Assembly (NCBI GenBank): GCA_025057755.1
Contig: JANWVC010000008.1
Span: forward strand, 1 to 64,000
Origin: Limisphaera sp.
GTDB taxonomy: Bacteria > Verrucomicrobiota > Verrucomicrobiia > Limisphaerales > Limisphaeraceae
DNA: 64,000 nucleotides
Reading direction: 5' to 3'
A program made the position numbers and the translations under genes. Positions 8,838 through 19,316 of the stretch are shown one piece after another. Numbering within the stretch: the stretch's first letter is position 1; the number at the start of each line of letters is the position of its first letter. The notes under the pieces are model-generated. The model was not told the DNA's origin and did not search any database. It was given only the letters and a program-made list of their open reading frames with translations.

Positions 8838-10790
8838 ATGCGGGCAAGGTTAGGACAGAAGGGGTGGAGCGTTTGGGTGGGATTGTCCGTTGCCGCGTTG
8901 GCCGAATGCCGAAGCCAAATCATCGAGGGTCAGGAGCCCATCCTGGTACCGGTCGGCGCGGTTTGGGCGTATCATGTAAACCGGCTCGATGGAGGAGGGC
9001 CTCCCTCCGGATGGTGGTTGCCGGAATTTGATGACACAAGCTGGCCCCGTGGGAGATCTGGATTCGGCAGCGGGCTGGGTGATGAAACTACGGTCGTGGA
9101 TCGGACCAATGTGGTTTCCGCTTGTTTTCGCACTACGTTCCATGTGGATCAACCGGATTCCATTCGTTGGTTGACCCTGCGCGCAGGTTTTCAAAGTGGA
9201 CTGGCAGTATGGTTAAATGGTCAGGAGGTCAGGCGAACCGGTTTGCCCGAGCCTCCATCTGTCTGGAATCAAGTGGTGACATTTTCCTGGCGGTTTTACA
9301 CGCGAGAGTTTGATCTGACCGCGTTTCGACATCTGTTGCGTCCGGGCCGCAACGTGTTGGCGGTCCAAGTTCATAGTCACACGACGAATCCCGCCTCCCT
9401 GTTTTGGTCTGGCGAACTGTGGGCCAACCTCACACGCGGTCCCTTTTTGCAGCAAATGCAGCCTCGAAGTGTCCGAATTTTATGGCGGACACCCGTGCCC
9501 GTGACGGCCCGGCTGCGATACGGCATGAACACCGGGTTGGATCGGGAGCTGGTCTGGTCGGAGCCACGTACGAGTCATGTGGCGATCCTTACAAATTTGG
9601 AGCCCGCTACGGAGTGGTTTTATCGAATTGAGCTGGCCGGTTCCAATAGTGCGGCGGTAACCCCGATCTGGTCGTTTCGGACCCCTCCTGAACGCGGTTC
9701 GTTGCGGTTTGTCGTGGTCGGCGACACTGGTTCCGGCACGTTGCCCATGTTGCAGGTGGCCTCCTGCCTTTCTACGGCTGCGATGGACCTGATCCTTCAC
9801 ACGGGGGATTTGGTTTATCCCGAGCTGACGCGCGAGCTGGTGGACTTGCGATGCTTGAGTGTGTACGCACCCCTCCTGCGGCGAGTGCCTCTCTACCCGA
9901 CAGTCGGCAATCATGAGCTTTATAATACGTTGTATCGGGATCCACCAGGCACACCGTATTTTGAGTCTTTTGATCCGCCGACCAACCAGGTGACCGGCAC
10001 CGGTCACTTTTATTCCTTCGACATGGGCGAGGCGCATTTTGTGAGCCTGTTTGTGCCCACTTTGTTGCCATTTCCCGGCACGGAACCTTATCAACTGGGG
10101 CCGGGCAGTGCCCAGCTACGATGGTTGCAGCAGGACTTGGCCTCCACGGATCGGCCGTGGCGCATTGTGTTCATGCACAGTCCCATGTTCAGTTCCGGCG
10201 GCCGCCGGTTTGACGATCTGAACACCAACGGTGTTGCCGACCGGCTGGAATTGCAAACATGGCTATTGCCGATCTTTCGGCGTTACGGCGTGCAGGTGGC
10301 CTTTTTTGGTCATGATCATGTGTATGAACGTTTCCGAGCATGGGGCCCATTGCATGCATGGACGACTGGCGGTGGAGGGTACACCCTTTACGGTTTCACG
10401 GAACGGGATGCGTTAAGCGAGCGTTTTGCCGTCATCTTTCATCATTTGGAATGTGAACTCACTCGCGATGAGTTGCGCGTGGTGGCACGCGACCGGTTCG
10501 GTCAGGTCTTCGACACTGCGGTAGTGCCACGCGTGGTGCGCCCAGGATTGGAAGCCATGGTCCGTACCAATCATGGCTCGGCCCGACTGGAGTTGGAACT
10601 GAAATGGAATTCTGCGCCGGGAGAACGATACACGGTGGAGTCCAGCAGGAGCGCTGAGGCTGGGTTTGAGCCGGTGGCGGAATTGACCGCCGACGACTTT
10701 CTTACTTCATGGTCTACTTCAGTGTCGCAGTCAGGGGAGGCTCCCGAGTCCGGTCGGGCGGTTTTCTATCGCGTGAAGTGGCAGCGGTAA
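8838..10790 (+). CDS. Secreted purple acid phosphatase-like metallophosphoesterase
   Basis: A 650-residue exported phosphoesterase. The ATG at 8838 follows GGGGAG and gives an n-region (MRARLGQKGW) plus hydrophobic core; the ATG at 8778 lacks a ribosome-binding site. Residues ~25-200 form a beta-sandwich resembling sialidase or sugar-binding modules, then a fibronectin-like domain (PRSVRILWRTPVPVTARLRYG). The catalytic domain has the purple-acid-phosphatase motif series VVGDTG, HTGDLVY, GNHE, IVFMHSP and FGHDHVYER, whose HxHxYE ending is characteristic of that branch. The C-terminus (YTVESSRSAE...FYRVKW) is a short beta domain like the one ending its neighbour. It starts about 105 bp after the first metallophosphoesterase, and the two may be co-expressed for phosphate scavenging (inference). 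Confidence 0.85.
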   Translation: MRARLGQKGWSVWVGLSVAALAECRSQIIEGQEPILVPVGAVWAYHVNRLDGGGPPSGWWLPEFDDTSWPRGRSGFGSGLGDETTVVDRTNVVSACFRTTFHVDQPDSIRWLTLRAGFQSGLAVWLNGQEVRRTGLPEPPSVWNQVVTFSWRFYTREFDLTAFRHLLRPGRNVLAVQVHSHTTNPASLFWSGELWANLTRGPFLQQMQPRSVRILWRTPVPVTARLRYGMNTGLDRELVWSEPRTSHVAILTNLEPATEWFYRIELAGSNSAAVTPIWSFRTPPERGSLRFVVVGDTGSGTLPMLQVASCLSTAAMDLILHTGDLVYPELTRELVDLRCLSVYAPLLRRVPLYPTVGNHELYNTLYRDPPGTPYFESFDPPTNQVTGTGHFYSFDMGEAHFVSLFVPTLLPFPGTEPYQLGPGSAQLRWLQQDLASTDRPWRIVFMHSPMFSSGGRRFDDLNTNGVADRLELQTWLLPIFRRYGVQVAFFGHDHVYERFRAWGPLHAWTTGGGGYTLYGFTERDALSERFAVIFHHLECELTRDELRVVARDRFGQVFDTAVVPRVVRPGLEAMVRTNHGSARLELELKWNSAPGERYTVESSRSAEAGFEPVAELTADDFLTSWSTSVSQSGEAPESGRAVFYRVKWQR

Positions 10791-10973
10791 CCGGTGGACA
10801 CGCAACCGTCAGGAAGCTTTTGTTAAATGTCCAACCTCTTGTGCCCCGACCACGCGTTGAGCCAAATGGATCCCTGCGAGTAAGTTGGGATTTGAATTTG
10901 CCATGCGGGATGAGCCCGCTTTAAGCTGAAGTGCAGTCGGTTCGAAGCCCGGCTTTGGCGGAGGGAACGCGAG

Positions 10974-11273
10974 ATGTTTTCCCATATCGTGCTTTTCTGG
11001 ACGGACCCCGGACAACCGAATGCGGCGGAGACTCTGATCGCAGCAGCGGAGCGTTTGCTCCGACCGATTCCGGGTGTTGTACATTTCCACGTTGGGCGTA
11101 TGGTGCCGAGTACGCGACCGGTGGTGGATCAGAGCTATCAGGTAGGACTGAACATCGTGTTCGTGGACAAGGCGGCTCAGGATGCGTACCAGGTGCATCC
11201 GGCTCACGTGGATTTTGTGGAGAGCGTTGTTAAACGTGTGTGTATGAACGTAAAGGTTTACGATTTTGCGTGA
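10974..11273 (+). CDS. Dabb (stress-responsive A/B barrel) family protein
   Basis: A 99-residue protein matching the ferredoxin-like dimeric alpha/beta barrel fold: MFSHIVLFWTDPG at the start, then helix, the strand PGVVHFHVGRM, DQSYQVGLNIVFVDKAAQDAYQVHPAHVDFV and a final strand. That order, with the HP-xH pair, is typical of Dabb domains. The start is supported by a GGAGGG about ten bases upstream. Function is not established for most members; some are enzymes or stress proteins. It sits 40 bp before the DUF6807 gene and near a DUF1080 gene, a neighbourhood often seen in PVC-group sugar-degradation loci. Confidence 0.85.
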   Translation: MFSHIVLFWTDPGQPNAAETLIAAAERLLRPIPGVVHFHVGRMVPSTRPVVDQSYQVGLNIVFVDKAAQDAYQVHPAHVDFVESVVKRVCMNVKVYDFA

Positions 11274-11313
11274 ACCGTTGGATCAGCTTGTGCGAAGGAG
11301 GCAGAACGCAGTC

Positions 11314-12309
11314 ATGAGTGACATCAAGTTGCCCAACGGCCGGCCGATCGGGTGCCTGCGCTGGCTCTTTGACGTGGCAAAATGGCTGGCGGGTGTGGGA
11401 TGGTTTGGCGCGTTTACCGGGGTCATCGCAGCGGAAAATTCATTGTTCCGATTCGCCTCTTTGGACGACCGTTCACTCGGGTTGTGGGAGGCAGACCGCC
11501 CGGTATTAGTGTACAACCACGGAATCATTCGCAAACCGGGCGTGCCTGAGCGACTGGCTCGCAGCACCTATGTGCATCCGTTGTATGGGGTGGACGGGGA
11601 GGTTTTAACCGATGATTTTCCGGCCGATCATTTGCATCATCGTGGTCTGTTTTGGGCGTGGCCGCATGTGCGAGTGGGTCAGCTCCACTATGACTTGTGG
11701 CAGCTGCGGGGCATTCGACAGGAGTTTGAACGGTGGCTCCGTCGCGAGGTTTCCGGTCCGGAAGCAATCTTGGCCGTGGAGAACGGTTGGTACACGGGAT
11801 CTGAGAAAGTGATGGCTGAACGAGTGGAGTTCCGCGTGCATCCTGTGGAGGGGGGAACGCGGGCCGTGGATGTTGCGTTTGAATGGCAGGTGCTGCAAGG
11901 GCCTTTGAGTTTGCAAGGCGCAGAAGGCAAAAGTTACGGAGGCCTCACCTTGCGTTTCGCCCCAGGAACCAACACGACCATCATCATCCCGGCCGGCCAA
12001 ATTGCACAAGACCTTCCCATGACCAATCTCCCTTGGGCGGGTCTGAGTCGATTGTGGGATGCAACTGGCCAGACCAGCGGCGCAGCGATTTTTGTGGCTC
12101 CGGATCACCCCGATTACCCGCCGCAGTGGTTGCTGCGACACTATGGCGTTTTGTGTCTGGGTTGGCCCGGCGTTCGCGAGGCGACGTTCGAGGCCGGCCA
12201 AACGATCCGGGCGCGGTACCGAATTTGGATTCATCGCGGATCGGTAGATGCGCGCCGATTGCAGGAGGCATACGATCGCTACTGTCGGGAGCTAAAGAAC
12301 GGCCGCTGA
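11314..12309 (+). CDS. DUF6807 (PmoA-like) secreted protein
   Basis: A 331-residue protein. The ATG at 11314 is chosen because AAGGAGG lies twelve bases upstream; the ATG at 11266 would overlap the Dabb gene. A hydrophobic stretch near residues 15-40 (WLAGVGWFGAFTGVIAAE) may be an export signal behind a long n-region. The body has features I associate with DUF6807 proteins: LVYNHGI, YVHPLYGVDGEVLTDDFPADHLHHRGLFWAW with a His cluster, and a C-terminal WIHRG. The role is unknown; members occur in polysaccharide-utilisation and sugar-catabolic clusters of Planctomycetota, Verrucomicrobiota and Bacteroidota. The HHRG histidines could bind a metal or sugar (inference). Confidence 0.7.
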   Translation: MSDIKLPNGRPIGCLRWLFDVAKWLAGVGWFGAFTGVIAAENSLFRFASLDDRSLGLWEADRPVLVYNHGIIRKPGVPERLARSTYVHPLYGVDGEVLTDDFPADHLHHRGLFWAWPHVRVGQLHYDLWQLRGIRQEFERWLRREVSGPEAILAVENGWYTGSEKVMAERVEFRVHPVEGGTRAVDVAFEWQVLQGPLSLQGAEGKSYGGLTLRFAPGTNTTIIIPAGQIAQDLPMTNLPWAGLSRLWDATGQTSGAAIFVAPDHPDYPPQWLLRHYGVLCLGWPGVREATFEAGQTIRARYRIWIHRGSVDARRLQEAYDRYCRELKNGR

Positions 12310-12473
12310 GACATTTCCACCGTAACTGCAGGCGCGCCGCCTTGTTTGCAGACTTGAGTGGGGCATTCTGAAGGGGCCGGCCTGATTCATCGTCTAATCG
12401 GGCATGCGCGAGCCACCTTCACCGATCGTGGGCTCGCGTCGATAGTGGCAGGATAGAAACCTTTGGAAGAATT

Positions 12474-13181
12474 ATGAAAAGCTTGCATTTGGGAATGTTG
12501 GTATTCGCACTCGGCTATACTGCGGCGATTTCCGGTCAGCCCGAGGGCGTTACACGCCCGTTCAACGGCCGGAACCTTGAGGGCTGGAAGACGCGGCCGG
12601 AAGGAAACCAGCGAAGCTATTGGACGGTGGGGCAGGCCAAACTGGATCCGGCTGATCCCAGACGTTTGGTAGTAGAGCCGGGCGGAAACGAATTGATCAA
12701 CGCAGTGTCGGGTCACGGTGAGGGATTGGACCTTTACAGTGAGGCCCTGCATGGTGATGCTATTATCCGGTTGGAGGTCATGGTGCCGCGAGAGTCCAAT
12801 AGCGGCATTTATGTCATGGGCGAGTACGAAATCCAGGTTTTGGACAGTTTCGGGCGAGAGCAACGACCTGGGCCGGGCGACATGGGCGCCATCTACGGCG
12901 CGCAACCTCCACGGCGACCGAAATATAAAGCCCCCGGTGAGTGGAACACGTATGAGATTCACTGGCGAGCGCCGCGTTTCGACGCCTCCGGAAAGAAGGT
13001 AACCAACGCACGGTTCGAGAAGGTGATCCTAAACGGCGTGGTGATTCACGAGAACGTGGAGATGCCCGGGCCCACACCCGGCGGCTTGGATGGTCGGGAA
13101 AAGCCTCAGGGACCCCTTATGTTCCAAGGCAACCACGGACCGGTGGCTTATCGCAATCTTGAGATTCTGCCTCTTCGCTGA
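12474..13181 (+). CDS. DUF1080 / 3-keto-disaccharide hydrolase family secreted protein
   Basis: A 235-residue exported protein with a short Sec signal (MKSLHLGMLVFALGYTAAISGQ) and a single concanavalin-like jelly-roll domain. Family marks are the opening FNGRNLEGWK, NELINA, DAIIRLEVMVPRESNSGIYVMGEYEIQVLDS and the closing GPLMFQGNHGPVAYRNLEILPL. Family members that have been studied hydrolyse 3-keto-glycosides, and the fold is shared with many carbohydrate-binding modules. The start has GGAAGA about six bases upstream. It lies about 165 bp after the DUF6807 gene on the same strand; with the Dabb gene these three make a small sugar-related group. Confidence 0.88.
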   Translation: MKSLHLGMLVFALGYTAAISGQPEGVTRPFNGRNLEGWKTRPEGNQRSYWTVGQAKLDPADPRRLVVEPGGNELINAVSGHGEGLDLYSEALHGDAIIRLEVMVPRESNSGIYVMGEYEIQVLDSFGREQRPGPGDMGAIYGAQPPRRPKYKAPGEWNTYEIHWRAPRFDASGKKVTNARFEKVILNGVVIHENVEMPGPTPGGLDGREKPQGPLMFQGNHGPVAYRNLEILPLR

Positions 13182-13505
13182 GGCTATGAACGGAGCGGCG
13201 TGCTCCCGCCGGCCAGAGGTGAGGATCGGGACGTCCGAAGAGCCTTACCGGGGTTTCATTTATAAGGCCTGATTTTGCTCACGGGCTGGCTCGTGGCCCT
13301 TGGCTCGTGGCCCTTGGGCTTTTCCATTTCAGGGTGGATGTCACAAAAGCTCAGCTTGCTCGCAACGGCTTAGGTTGGCCGCATCGATGAGTAAGAAAAA
13401 GAGGGATGGCTTCGATCTTCTCCCTTGATGCTGCGACCGGTCAGGCTGGCTTTTCTCCAAGGCCTTGCGATTAGTGAAGCCGGGTCTGAAATGCTGATGC
13501 GGATT
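13182..13505 (+). repeat. Intergenic stretch with a 14-bp direct tandem duplication
   Basis: No gene is visible between the two convergent genes. At 13288-13315 a 14-base unit (GGCTCGTGGCCCTT) occurs twice in direct succession. No T-rich terminator was seen. Confidence 0.7.
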
Positions 13506-14459
13506 TCAGCTTACCCCTGGTTCTAGGATACGCAAGCTACCCTGGTCGGCATCGAGTTCGGCCAACGCATGGAGCGGTAGCGTTACATTATAGGCTGTAT
13601 GACCAAAGGGTAGGCCAAAAAGCACGGGTTTGCGTAGAGATTTCAGACGTTCCCGGCAGACTTGTTCCAATGTAGCTTTTGTGGAGCCGGGGTGGACTGA
13701 TGGAGTGTCCTCGCACCGTTCGCAGGTACCAATGGCGATTCCGGCGACCTGATGGATCAGACCGGTTTGATCAAGTTGGGTGAGCATCCGATCCACGCGG
13801 TAGAGCGGTTCCCCCACCTCTTCGAGGCAAAGGATCCGGCCACGAAAGTCCGGTAGGAAAGGGGTTCCCAACAGGGAAACCAGAACGGATAAATTGCCTC
13901 CCACGAGGCGTCCGATCGCGCGCCCTTTGTAGAGGGTGCGAATTTGGCAAGAGCCTTCGGGAGACCGGATGACCCCAATTGGCTCGACCCAGGTCACAGC
14001 GCGCAGAAAGTTTTGGAGGGTGAACTCAGGCAGCTCGGAGTGGCCTAAGTCTGGCCCTGCCATGGGACCGTGGAATGTGACTAAATCAGCTTGGCTTTGA
14101 AGGGCGCAATGCAAAGCCGTGATGTCGCTGTAGCCCACGAAGATCTTCGGGTGAGCCCGGACGAGTTGGTAATCGAGCTGGGGTAACAAGCGCGCGGAAC
14201 CATAACCACCCCGGACACAAAGGATGGCTTTGATCCGCCGTTGCCGAAACAAGCGGTGAAGCTCGCTCAAGCGTTCGCGATCACTGCCAGCGAGGTAGCC
14301 TCGTCGGCGGTGGATACGGGCAGGAACCAGCACGCGGTAGCCGAGCTGTTCGAGGCGGGCTACGGCCCGATCCAGACAGACCGGGTCAAGGATCGGACCC
14401 GCAGGCGCGGCCAAGGCGATGGTATCTCCGGGTTCGAGCCGTGGAGGACGCAAGGGCAT
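13506..14459 (-). CDS. LD-carboxypeptidase (peptidase family S66)
   Basis: Cytoplasmic serine peptidase expected to cut the terminal D-Ala from L,D-tetrapeptides during murein recycling. The 317-residue protein matches LdcA-type S66 peptidases throughout. The nucleophile Ser111 lies in VGYSDIT, Glu213 in LCLEEVGE and His287 in LPFGHT, in the order and spacing of the E. coli triad (S115, E217, H285). The N-terminal PGDTIALAAPAGP and RGGYGSARLLPQLD are also diagnostic. No signal peptide is present. It begins 40 bases after the stop of the hybrid kinase gene on the same strand and is probably in its operon. Some S66 members act on self-immunity substrates such as microcin C7; nothing here suggests that. 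Confidence 0.92.
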   Translation of the reverse strand: MPLRPPRLEPGDTIALAAPAGPILDPVCLDRAVARLEQLGYRVLVPARIHRRRGYLAGSDRERLSELHRLFRQRRIKAILCVRGGYGSARLLPQLDYQLVRAHPKIFVGYSDITALHCALQSQADLVTFHGPMAGPDLGHSELPEFTLQNFLRAVTWVEPIGVIRSPEGSCQIRTLYKGRAIGRLVGGNLSVLVSLLGTPFLPDFRGRILCLEEVGEPLYRVDRMLTQLDQTGLIHQVAGIAIGTCERCEDTPSVHPGSTKATLEQVCRERLKSLRKPVLFGLPFGHTAYNVTLPLHALAELDADQGSLRILEPGVS

Positions 14460-14499
14460 GGAGGGGACGATGCAGATGGTGCAATCTTGTCAGGGTTGC

Positions 14500-17022
14500 T
14501 CAGTCGCGGAGGCAATGGAGTTCATCCAGAGTTCGTTGCAAGGCTAACTCCAGCTCATGAAGCAGTGGGGGGACGTGATCGATCTGGTTGCTGCGCGCAG
14601 CGCGTTCAATGCGCTGGCAAAGGGCAACTACTTTGCGCGCTCCAAGGCTCATACTGGTGCTTTTGAGAGAGTGTGCCTGAAAGGCCAATTGGATGGGGTC
14701 ACCCACCGATTGTCGAATCTGATGCAGTTGCTGCGGCGCGGTCTGATGGTAAAGGTCAATCAACTCCTGCAACATGTTGAGGTGTTCGCCCGCAGGGATT
14801 TGTCGCAGCTCTTCCAACAGGGATCGGTCGAGCAGCGTCTCCGGCGCGGCCTGGGGCATCCGCGCCAGAAAAGTCGTGGTGTCGAACTCTCGCAGACATG
14901 TGGGGCCCCAACGCTCCAGAGCATTCTGGATGTCTTGAAGCCGGATGGGCTTAGGGATGTAATCGTCCATGCCCGCCGCGAGGCATTTTTCCCGGTCACT
15001 GGCAAAGGCTGCGCCGGTCAGCGCAATGAGCCGGGGTCGTTTGTGCCGGGGCCGGTTCTGATGGATCAGGCGGGCGACTTCCAACCCGTCTAGTTCGGGC
15101 ATTTGGACATCCAAGAACAGGATGTCATAATCGTTTTTTTCAAGCGACGAGAGGACCTCGCGTCCGTTGGTGGCTGCGTCGGCCTGATAACCGAGTTTGC
15201 GCAGGATGGTACGGGCCACTTGGAGATTCACCGGATTATCGTCTGCAACCAATAAGCGTAGGGGTAGTCGCTGGGCCAATGTGGCGTCCAACGAGGGCGT
15301 GGGCGGGCCGCGCCGCTCGCGTTGGATCGGCACTCCGAGAGCGCGACAAAGGGTGTCAAGCAGTTGCGCGGGTCGAATCGGTTTATGGACGATGAACTCG
15401 AAACCGGCACGAGCTGCTTGCCGATCTTCTTGGCGAAGCGGGAGCGACGAAAGAAGCACCACCACCGTACCGGCAGGGCCCGAATAATCCCGGATTTGCC
15501 TGGCCAATGCCAGACCGTCGGTAGCCGGTAGTTGTTGATCCACCAACGCGACATGGATGGGCACATGCTGCTCTAGCAGTTGCAGGGCTTCGGCGGCTGT
15601 GGCGGCAGTGCTGACGCGAAAGCCCCATTGTTGAGCGCGATGCCGCACCAGACGTTGGTTGGTTGGGTTGTCTTCGACCAGCAAGAGGTGCTTGCCGGAA
15701 AGCATGGGCTGAGCACACTGCCAAAAAGCCGGGCTGGCTGTGGGAGCCGACCGAGTCCGGACCGTGAAATGGAAGGTGGCACCTTTGCCGGCGTCGCTCT
15801 CTACCCAGATCCGGCCTCCCATCAACTCGCATAGGCGACGACAGATAGCCAGACCCAATCCCGTGCCTCCGTAGTGACGGGCCGTGGAAGCGTCGACTTG
15901 CTGGAAAGACTTAAACAAGCGGTCTTGCTTTTCCAGCGGGATCCCGATGCCTGTGTCGCGTACCGAAAAATGGAGCAGGCAGGTGTCCTGACTCGAATGA
16001 GGCGGACCGGCCACTGGATCTGGCTCGGTAAGGGCATATTGAACTTCAATGACGACCTCGCCAGCGGCGGTGAACTTGACGCCATTGCTCAAGAGATTGA
16101 CTAGGATTTGCCGCAGGCGTGTTGCATCGCCCAGGATAACGCGGGGCAGGCGGTCGTCTAGCAGGTAAGCCAGGTCAAGATTCTTCTCGGCCGCTCGTGG
16201 CGCTACCTGTTCCAGAGCCTGCTCGATACAGGCGTGCAGTTCAAAGGGATGAGACTCGAGTTCCAGCTTGCCAGATTCGATTTTGGAAAAATCCAGGATG
16301 TCGTTGACGATGGCTAGGAGAGATTCGGCGCTGTTGCGCGCCGCTTCCGCGTATTCGCGCTGTTCTTCGGTCAATTCGGTCGCCAGTAAAAGGTTGACCA
16401 TGCCGATTACCCCATTCATGGGAGTGCGGATTTCATGGCTCATGTTGGCCAGGAACTCGGTCTTAGCGAGCGTGGCTTCTTGCAGCTTTTGGTTGAGGGT
16501 GGCCAACGCGGCATTGTTTTCCATGAGCTTTTGTTGGCTTTCACGCAGGGCCCGATACGCGGCGTCGCGCTGGACTTGGTTGATATACGCGCGAGAGTGG
16601 TATCGGATGCGTGCGACCAGCTCGATCGCATCGGGCAACTTGACTAGATAGTCATTCGCACCCAGGGCAAAGGCGCGACTCTTGATCACCGGATCGTCAT
16701 GAACGGAAAGGACCAGAATAGGGATGTCGCGCGTCAGTGGGTGCGCTCGATACTGGTTCAGGAGCGTCAGACCGTCCGTGCCAGGCAAAACCAGATCGAG
16801 GAGAATCACCGTGGGCCGCAAACTCACCGCGACCGCAACGGCTTCACGCGGGTCGGAACAGTAGTGAAAATCGATGTCCGTTTCGGCTGCAAAGGCTCGA
16901 CGAACCGCCTCGCCCACCACGGGTTGGTCATCCACCAGCAGCACCATCGTGCGATAATCCGGAGCAGGCCATTCAACCGGGTTAGCTAAGCCCGAAGCAG
17001 GATTGGGCGCGTTGGAGTTCAT
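14500..17022 (-). CDS. Hybrid sensor histidine kinase: REC - HisKA - HATPase - REC - REC - Hpt
   Basis: Multi-domain phosphorelay protein of 840 residues with no transmembrane or periplasmic sensor region. In order from the ATG at 17022: an N-terminal receiver (VLLVDDQP, phospho-acceptor Asp76 in LLDLVLP), a coiled-coil linker, a HisKA dimerisation domain ([16 protein letters not shown], His196), a HATPase_c domain ([16 protein letters not shown]), a second receiver ([16 protein letters not shown]), a third receiver ([15 protein letters not shown]) and a C-terminal Hpt domain with the AHSLKST histidine near residue 784. The N-terminal receiver suggests it takes its input from another kinase. 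A GTG at 17055 could add 11 residues; neither start has a clear ribosome-binding site. No DNA-binding output partner is adjacent; LD-carboxypeptidase follows. Confidence 0.9.
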   Translation of the reverse strand: MNSNAPNPASGLANPVEWPAPDYRTMVLLVDDQPVVGEAVRRAFAAETDIDFHYCSDPREAVAVAVSLRPTVILLDLVLPGTDGLTLLNQYRAHPLTRDIPILVLSVHDDPVIKSRAFALGANDYLVKLPDAIELVARIRYHSRAYINQVQRDAAYRALRESQQKLMENNAALATLNQKLQEATLAKTEFLANMSHEIRTPMNGVIGMVNLLLATELTEEQREYAEAARNSAESLLAIVNDILDFSKIESGKLELESHPFELHACIEQALEQVAPRAAEKNLDLAYLLDDRLPRVILGDATRLRQILVNLLSNGVKFTAAGEVVIEVQYALTEPDPVAGPPHSSQDTCLLHFSVRDTGIGIPLEKQDRLFKSFQQVDASTARHYGGTGLGLAICRRLCELMGGRIWVESDAGKGATFHFTVRTRSAPTASPAFWQCAQPMLSGKHLLLVEDNPTNQRLVRHRAQQWGFRVSTAATAAEALQLLEQHVPIHVALVDQQLPATDGLALARQIRDYSGPAGTVVVLLSSLPLRQEDRQAARAGFEFIVHKPIRPAQLLDTLCRALGVPIQRERRGPPTPSLDATLAQRLPLRLLVADDNPVNLQVARTILRKLGYQADAATNGREVLSSLEKNDYDILFLDVQMPELDGLEVARLIHQNRPRHKRPRLIALTGAAFASDREKCLAAGMDDYIPKPIRLQDIQNALERWGPTCLREFDTTTFLARMPQAAPETLLDRSLLEELRQIPAGEHLNMLQELIDLYHQTAPQQLHQIRQSVGDPIQLAFQAHSLKSTSMSLGARKVVALCQRIERAARSNQIDHVPPLLHELELALQRTLDELHCLRD

Positions 17023-17448
17023 GGTTGGTGCAGGTTTGGAACGGTCGGATCCCACAGCTTGAGTTTACAGCAGCCGGATTTTACCGGTGCTGACCTTTGC
17101 CGTCCGTGCATTGGATAACGGCGCATCCCACTAGCCTTTTGCCTGCATTCGGGGACGACCCACCGATACAGGCGAGCCGGATTTGCACTAAAGCCTAAAC
17201 TACCGGGGAACCGCGCGCTCGGCAAGGCAGGGCCGCTCGTCGGGAGCAGCCAATTCCCGGAACTTGGAATGCCACCTTGTGCCTGACGTGCATCCTTGAC
17301 GTTGCTTCAGAGCCGGACTTGACGAAGCCTCCCCAGCAGGCATTTTACAGCCTCCCTTGGTCGGCCCACTGAGTCGTTCGGGACTGGACCTGTCGGCCTC
17401 AAGTTGCACGGCCCCGGATCCGGCGGCGTGGGATGAAGACAATAGGAC
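17023..17448. other. Divergent intergenic region between the hybrid kinase and typA
   Basis: About 425 bases separating two divergent genes. It should hold both promoters, but I see no convincing boxes, hairpins or small genes. Confidence 0.4.
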
Positions 17449-19299
17449 ATGGAGCATATTAGGAACATTGCCATCATTGCACACGTGGATCATGGGAAGA
17501 CCACGTTGGTGGATTGTTTATTGAAACAGTCCGGAACGTTCCGGCCCAACGAGGCCAAGACCGCCGAGGAGCGGATCATGGATTCGTTGGATCTGGAGCG
17601 GGAAAAGGGCATCACGATTCGCGCCAAGAACGCGGCGTTTCGTTACCGAAATTATCGGATCAACCTGGTGGACACGCCCGGCCATGCCGATTTCGGGAGC
17701 GAAGTGGAGCGCATCATGAACATGATTGACGGTGTTCTGCTGGTTGTCGACGCGGCCGAGGGACCTCAGGCCCAGACGCGGTTCGTGCTGCGTAAGGCCT
17801 TGGAGGCTGGCGCCAAACCCATTGTGGTCATCAACAAAATTGATCGTGAGAATGCCCGTCCGCGACAGGTACTCGACCAGGTTTTTGATCTGTTCCTTTC
17901 CCTGAACGCCACGAACGAACAACTGGACTTTCCATATCTGTTCTGCTCGGCCAAGGCGGGCTACGCGCGGGAGCGATTGGATGACTCGAGCACGACGATG
18001 GAACCTCTTTTTGAAGCCATTGTGCGCCACATCCCTGTGCCCCGGACCCGCGGGGGGGAAGGCTTCCAGCTTTTGGTGGCGAATCTTGATTATTCGGATT
18101 ACTTGGGCCGCATTGCGTTGGGCAAAGTAATGGCGGGCCGCATTCGGGTAGGGGATCCGGCTGTTTGTATGCATAGCGACGGCCGGGTTACTGTCGGTCG
18201 TGTGACGGCACTTTTTCATTACGAGGGTTTGAAGCAGGCACCCATTGACGAAGCTCCTGCTGGTGACATCGTTGGAGTGTGTGGCTTTGAGACCGTGGCC
18301 ATTGGCGAGACGCTGGCCGACAGCCCGGAGCGCGGCGCCCTGCCTTTTATCCCGGTGGATCCGCCCACCATTCAAATGGAATTTGCCGTAAACGACGGCC
18401 CCTTGGCCGGACAGGATGGCAAGTTGGTGACCGCACGGCACATCTGGGAACGGTTGCAACGGGAGGTGCGCACCAACGTTGGATTGCGGGTGGAAACCAC
18501 GGAGGATCCCAAGGTGTTCCGCGTTAGTGGTCGGGGCGAAATGCAAATCGCGATTTTGGTCGAACAAATGCGTCGGGAGGGCTACGAAGTGCTGGTGTCC
18601 CGACCAGAGGTATTGTGGCGGCGGGATGCAAAGGGTCAACTATTGGAGCCGATAGAGAAACTTTTTCTGGATATTCCCCAAGAGAATATGGGTCCAGTTT
18701 TGGAGAACCTTGCCTGGCGTAAGGCCGAAATCCTCCAGATCGCGCCTTACGGTGATCAAGTCTCCATCGAGGCGCTGATCCCCATGCGGGGGTTGATCGG
18801 CTTTGAAACGGACCTGGTCAATCTCACGCGCGGGCTGGGAGTAATGAGTCACTTCTTCCATGGTTATGAACCAGACCGCGGGGAGATTCCCGCCCGCCGA
18901 AACGGTTCACTGGTGAGCATGGAGGATGGCGTGGCCACGGCCTATGCTCTGGATGCCTTACAGGAGCGGGGTCGCCTGATGATCGAACCCGGGGACCGGG
19001 TATATAAGGGCATGATTGTGGGCGAACATTCCCGCGAGCAGGACATTTTGGTCAATCCTTGTAAAACCAAGCACCTGACAAACATTCGGTCGCAGGGCGA
19101 GGGCAAGGGCATCCAACTGAGCCCACCGATCAAGTTGACCTTGGAGCGTGCCCTGGAATATATCGGTCCGGACGAGTACGTGGAAGCCACTCCACATCAT
19201 TTGCGGCTGCGGAAAAAAATCTTGGACGAAACGAAGCGCAAGCGGGCCACCCAGCAACGCGCCATTCGGGTTTGGCCAGAGGAGTCGGTGCCAGTCTGA
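17449..19299 (+). CDS. typA: Translational GTPase TypA/BipA
   Basis: Ribosome-associated GTPase of the EF-G family involved in ribosome assembly and stress adaptation. The 616-residue product has the G motifs AHVDHGKTT (G1), [10 protein letters not shown] (G2), DTPGHADFG (G3) and NKIDR (G4), then an EF-Tu-like domain II, EF-G-like domains III and V, and the TypA-specific C-terminal domain ([36 protein letters not shown]). Length and order match canonical TypA. The ATG at 17449 starts [16 protein letters not shown] as usual. It is monocistronic, facing convergently into the M29 aminopeptidase 17 bases downstream. Confidence 0.97.
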   Translation: MEHIRNIAIIAHVDHGKTTLVDCLLKQSGTFRPNEAKTAEERIMDSLDLEREKGITIRAKNAAFRYRNYRINLVDTPGHADFGSEVERIMNMIDGVLLVVDAAEGPQAQTRFVLRKALEAGAKPIVVINKIDRENARPRQVLDQVFDLFLSLNATNEQLDFPYLFCSAKAGYARERLDDSSTTMEPLFEAIVRHIPVPRTRGGEGFQLLVANLDYSDYLGRIALGKVMAGRIRVGDPAVCMHSDGRVTVGRVTALFHYEGLKQAPIDEAPAGDIVGVCGFETVAIGETLADSPERGALPFIPVDPPTIQMEFAVNDGPLAGQDGKLVTARHIWERLQREVRTNVGLRVETTEDPKVFRVSGRGEMQIAILVEQMRREGYEVLVSRPEVLWRRDAKGQLLEPIEKLFLDIPQENMGPVLENLAWRKAEILQIAPYGDQVSIEALIPMRGLIGFETDLVNLTRGLGVMSHFFHGYEPDRGEIPARRNGSLVSMEDGVATAYALDALQERGRLMIEPGDRVYKGMIVGEHSREQDILVNPCKTKHLTNIRSQGEGKGIQLSPPIKLTLERALEYIGPDEYVEATPHHLRLRKKILDETKRKRATQQRAIRVWPEESVPV

Positions 19300-19316
19300 G
19301 GATGGGGCGCCAGTTG

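Noticed and set aside
13391-13432. 13-residue MSKKKRDG... frame as another polycationic micro-peptide
   Set aside because: No ribosome-binding site and no flanking terminators, unlike the frame at 29942.
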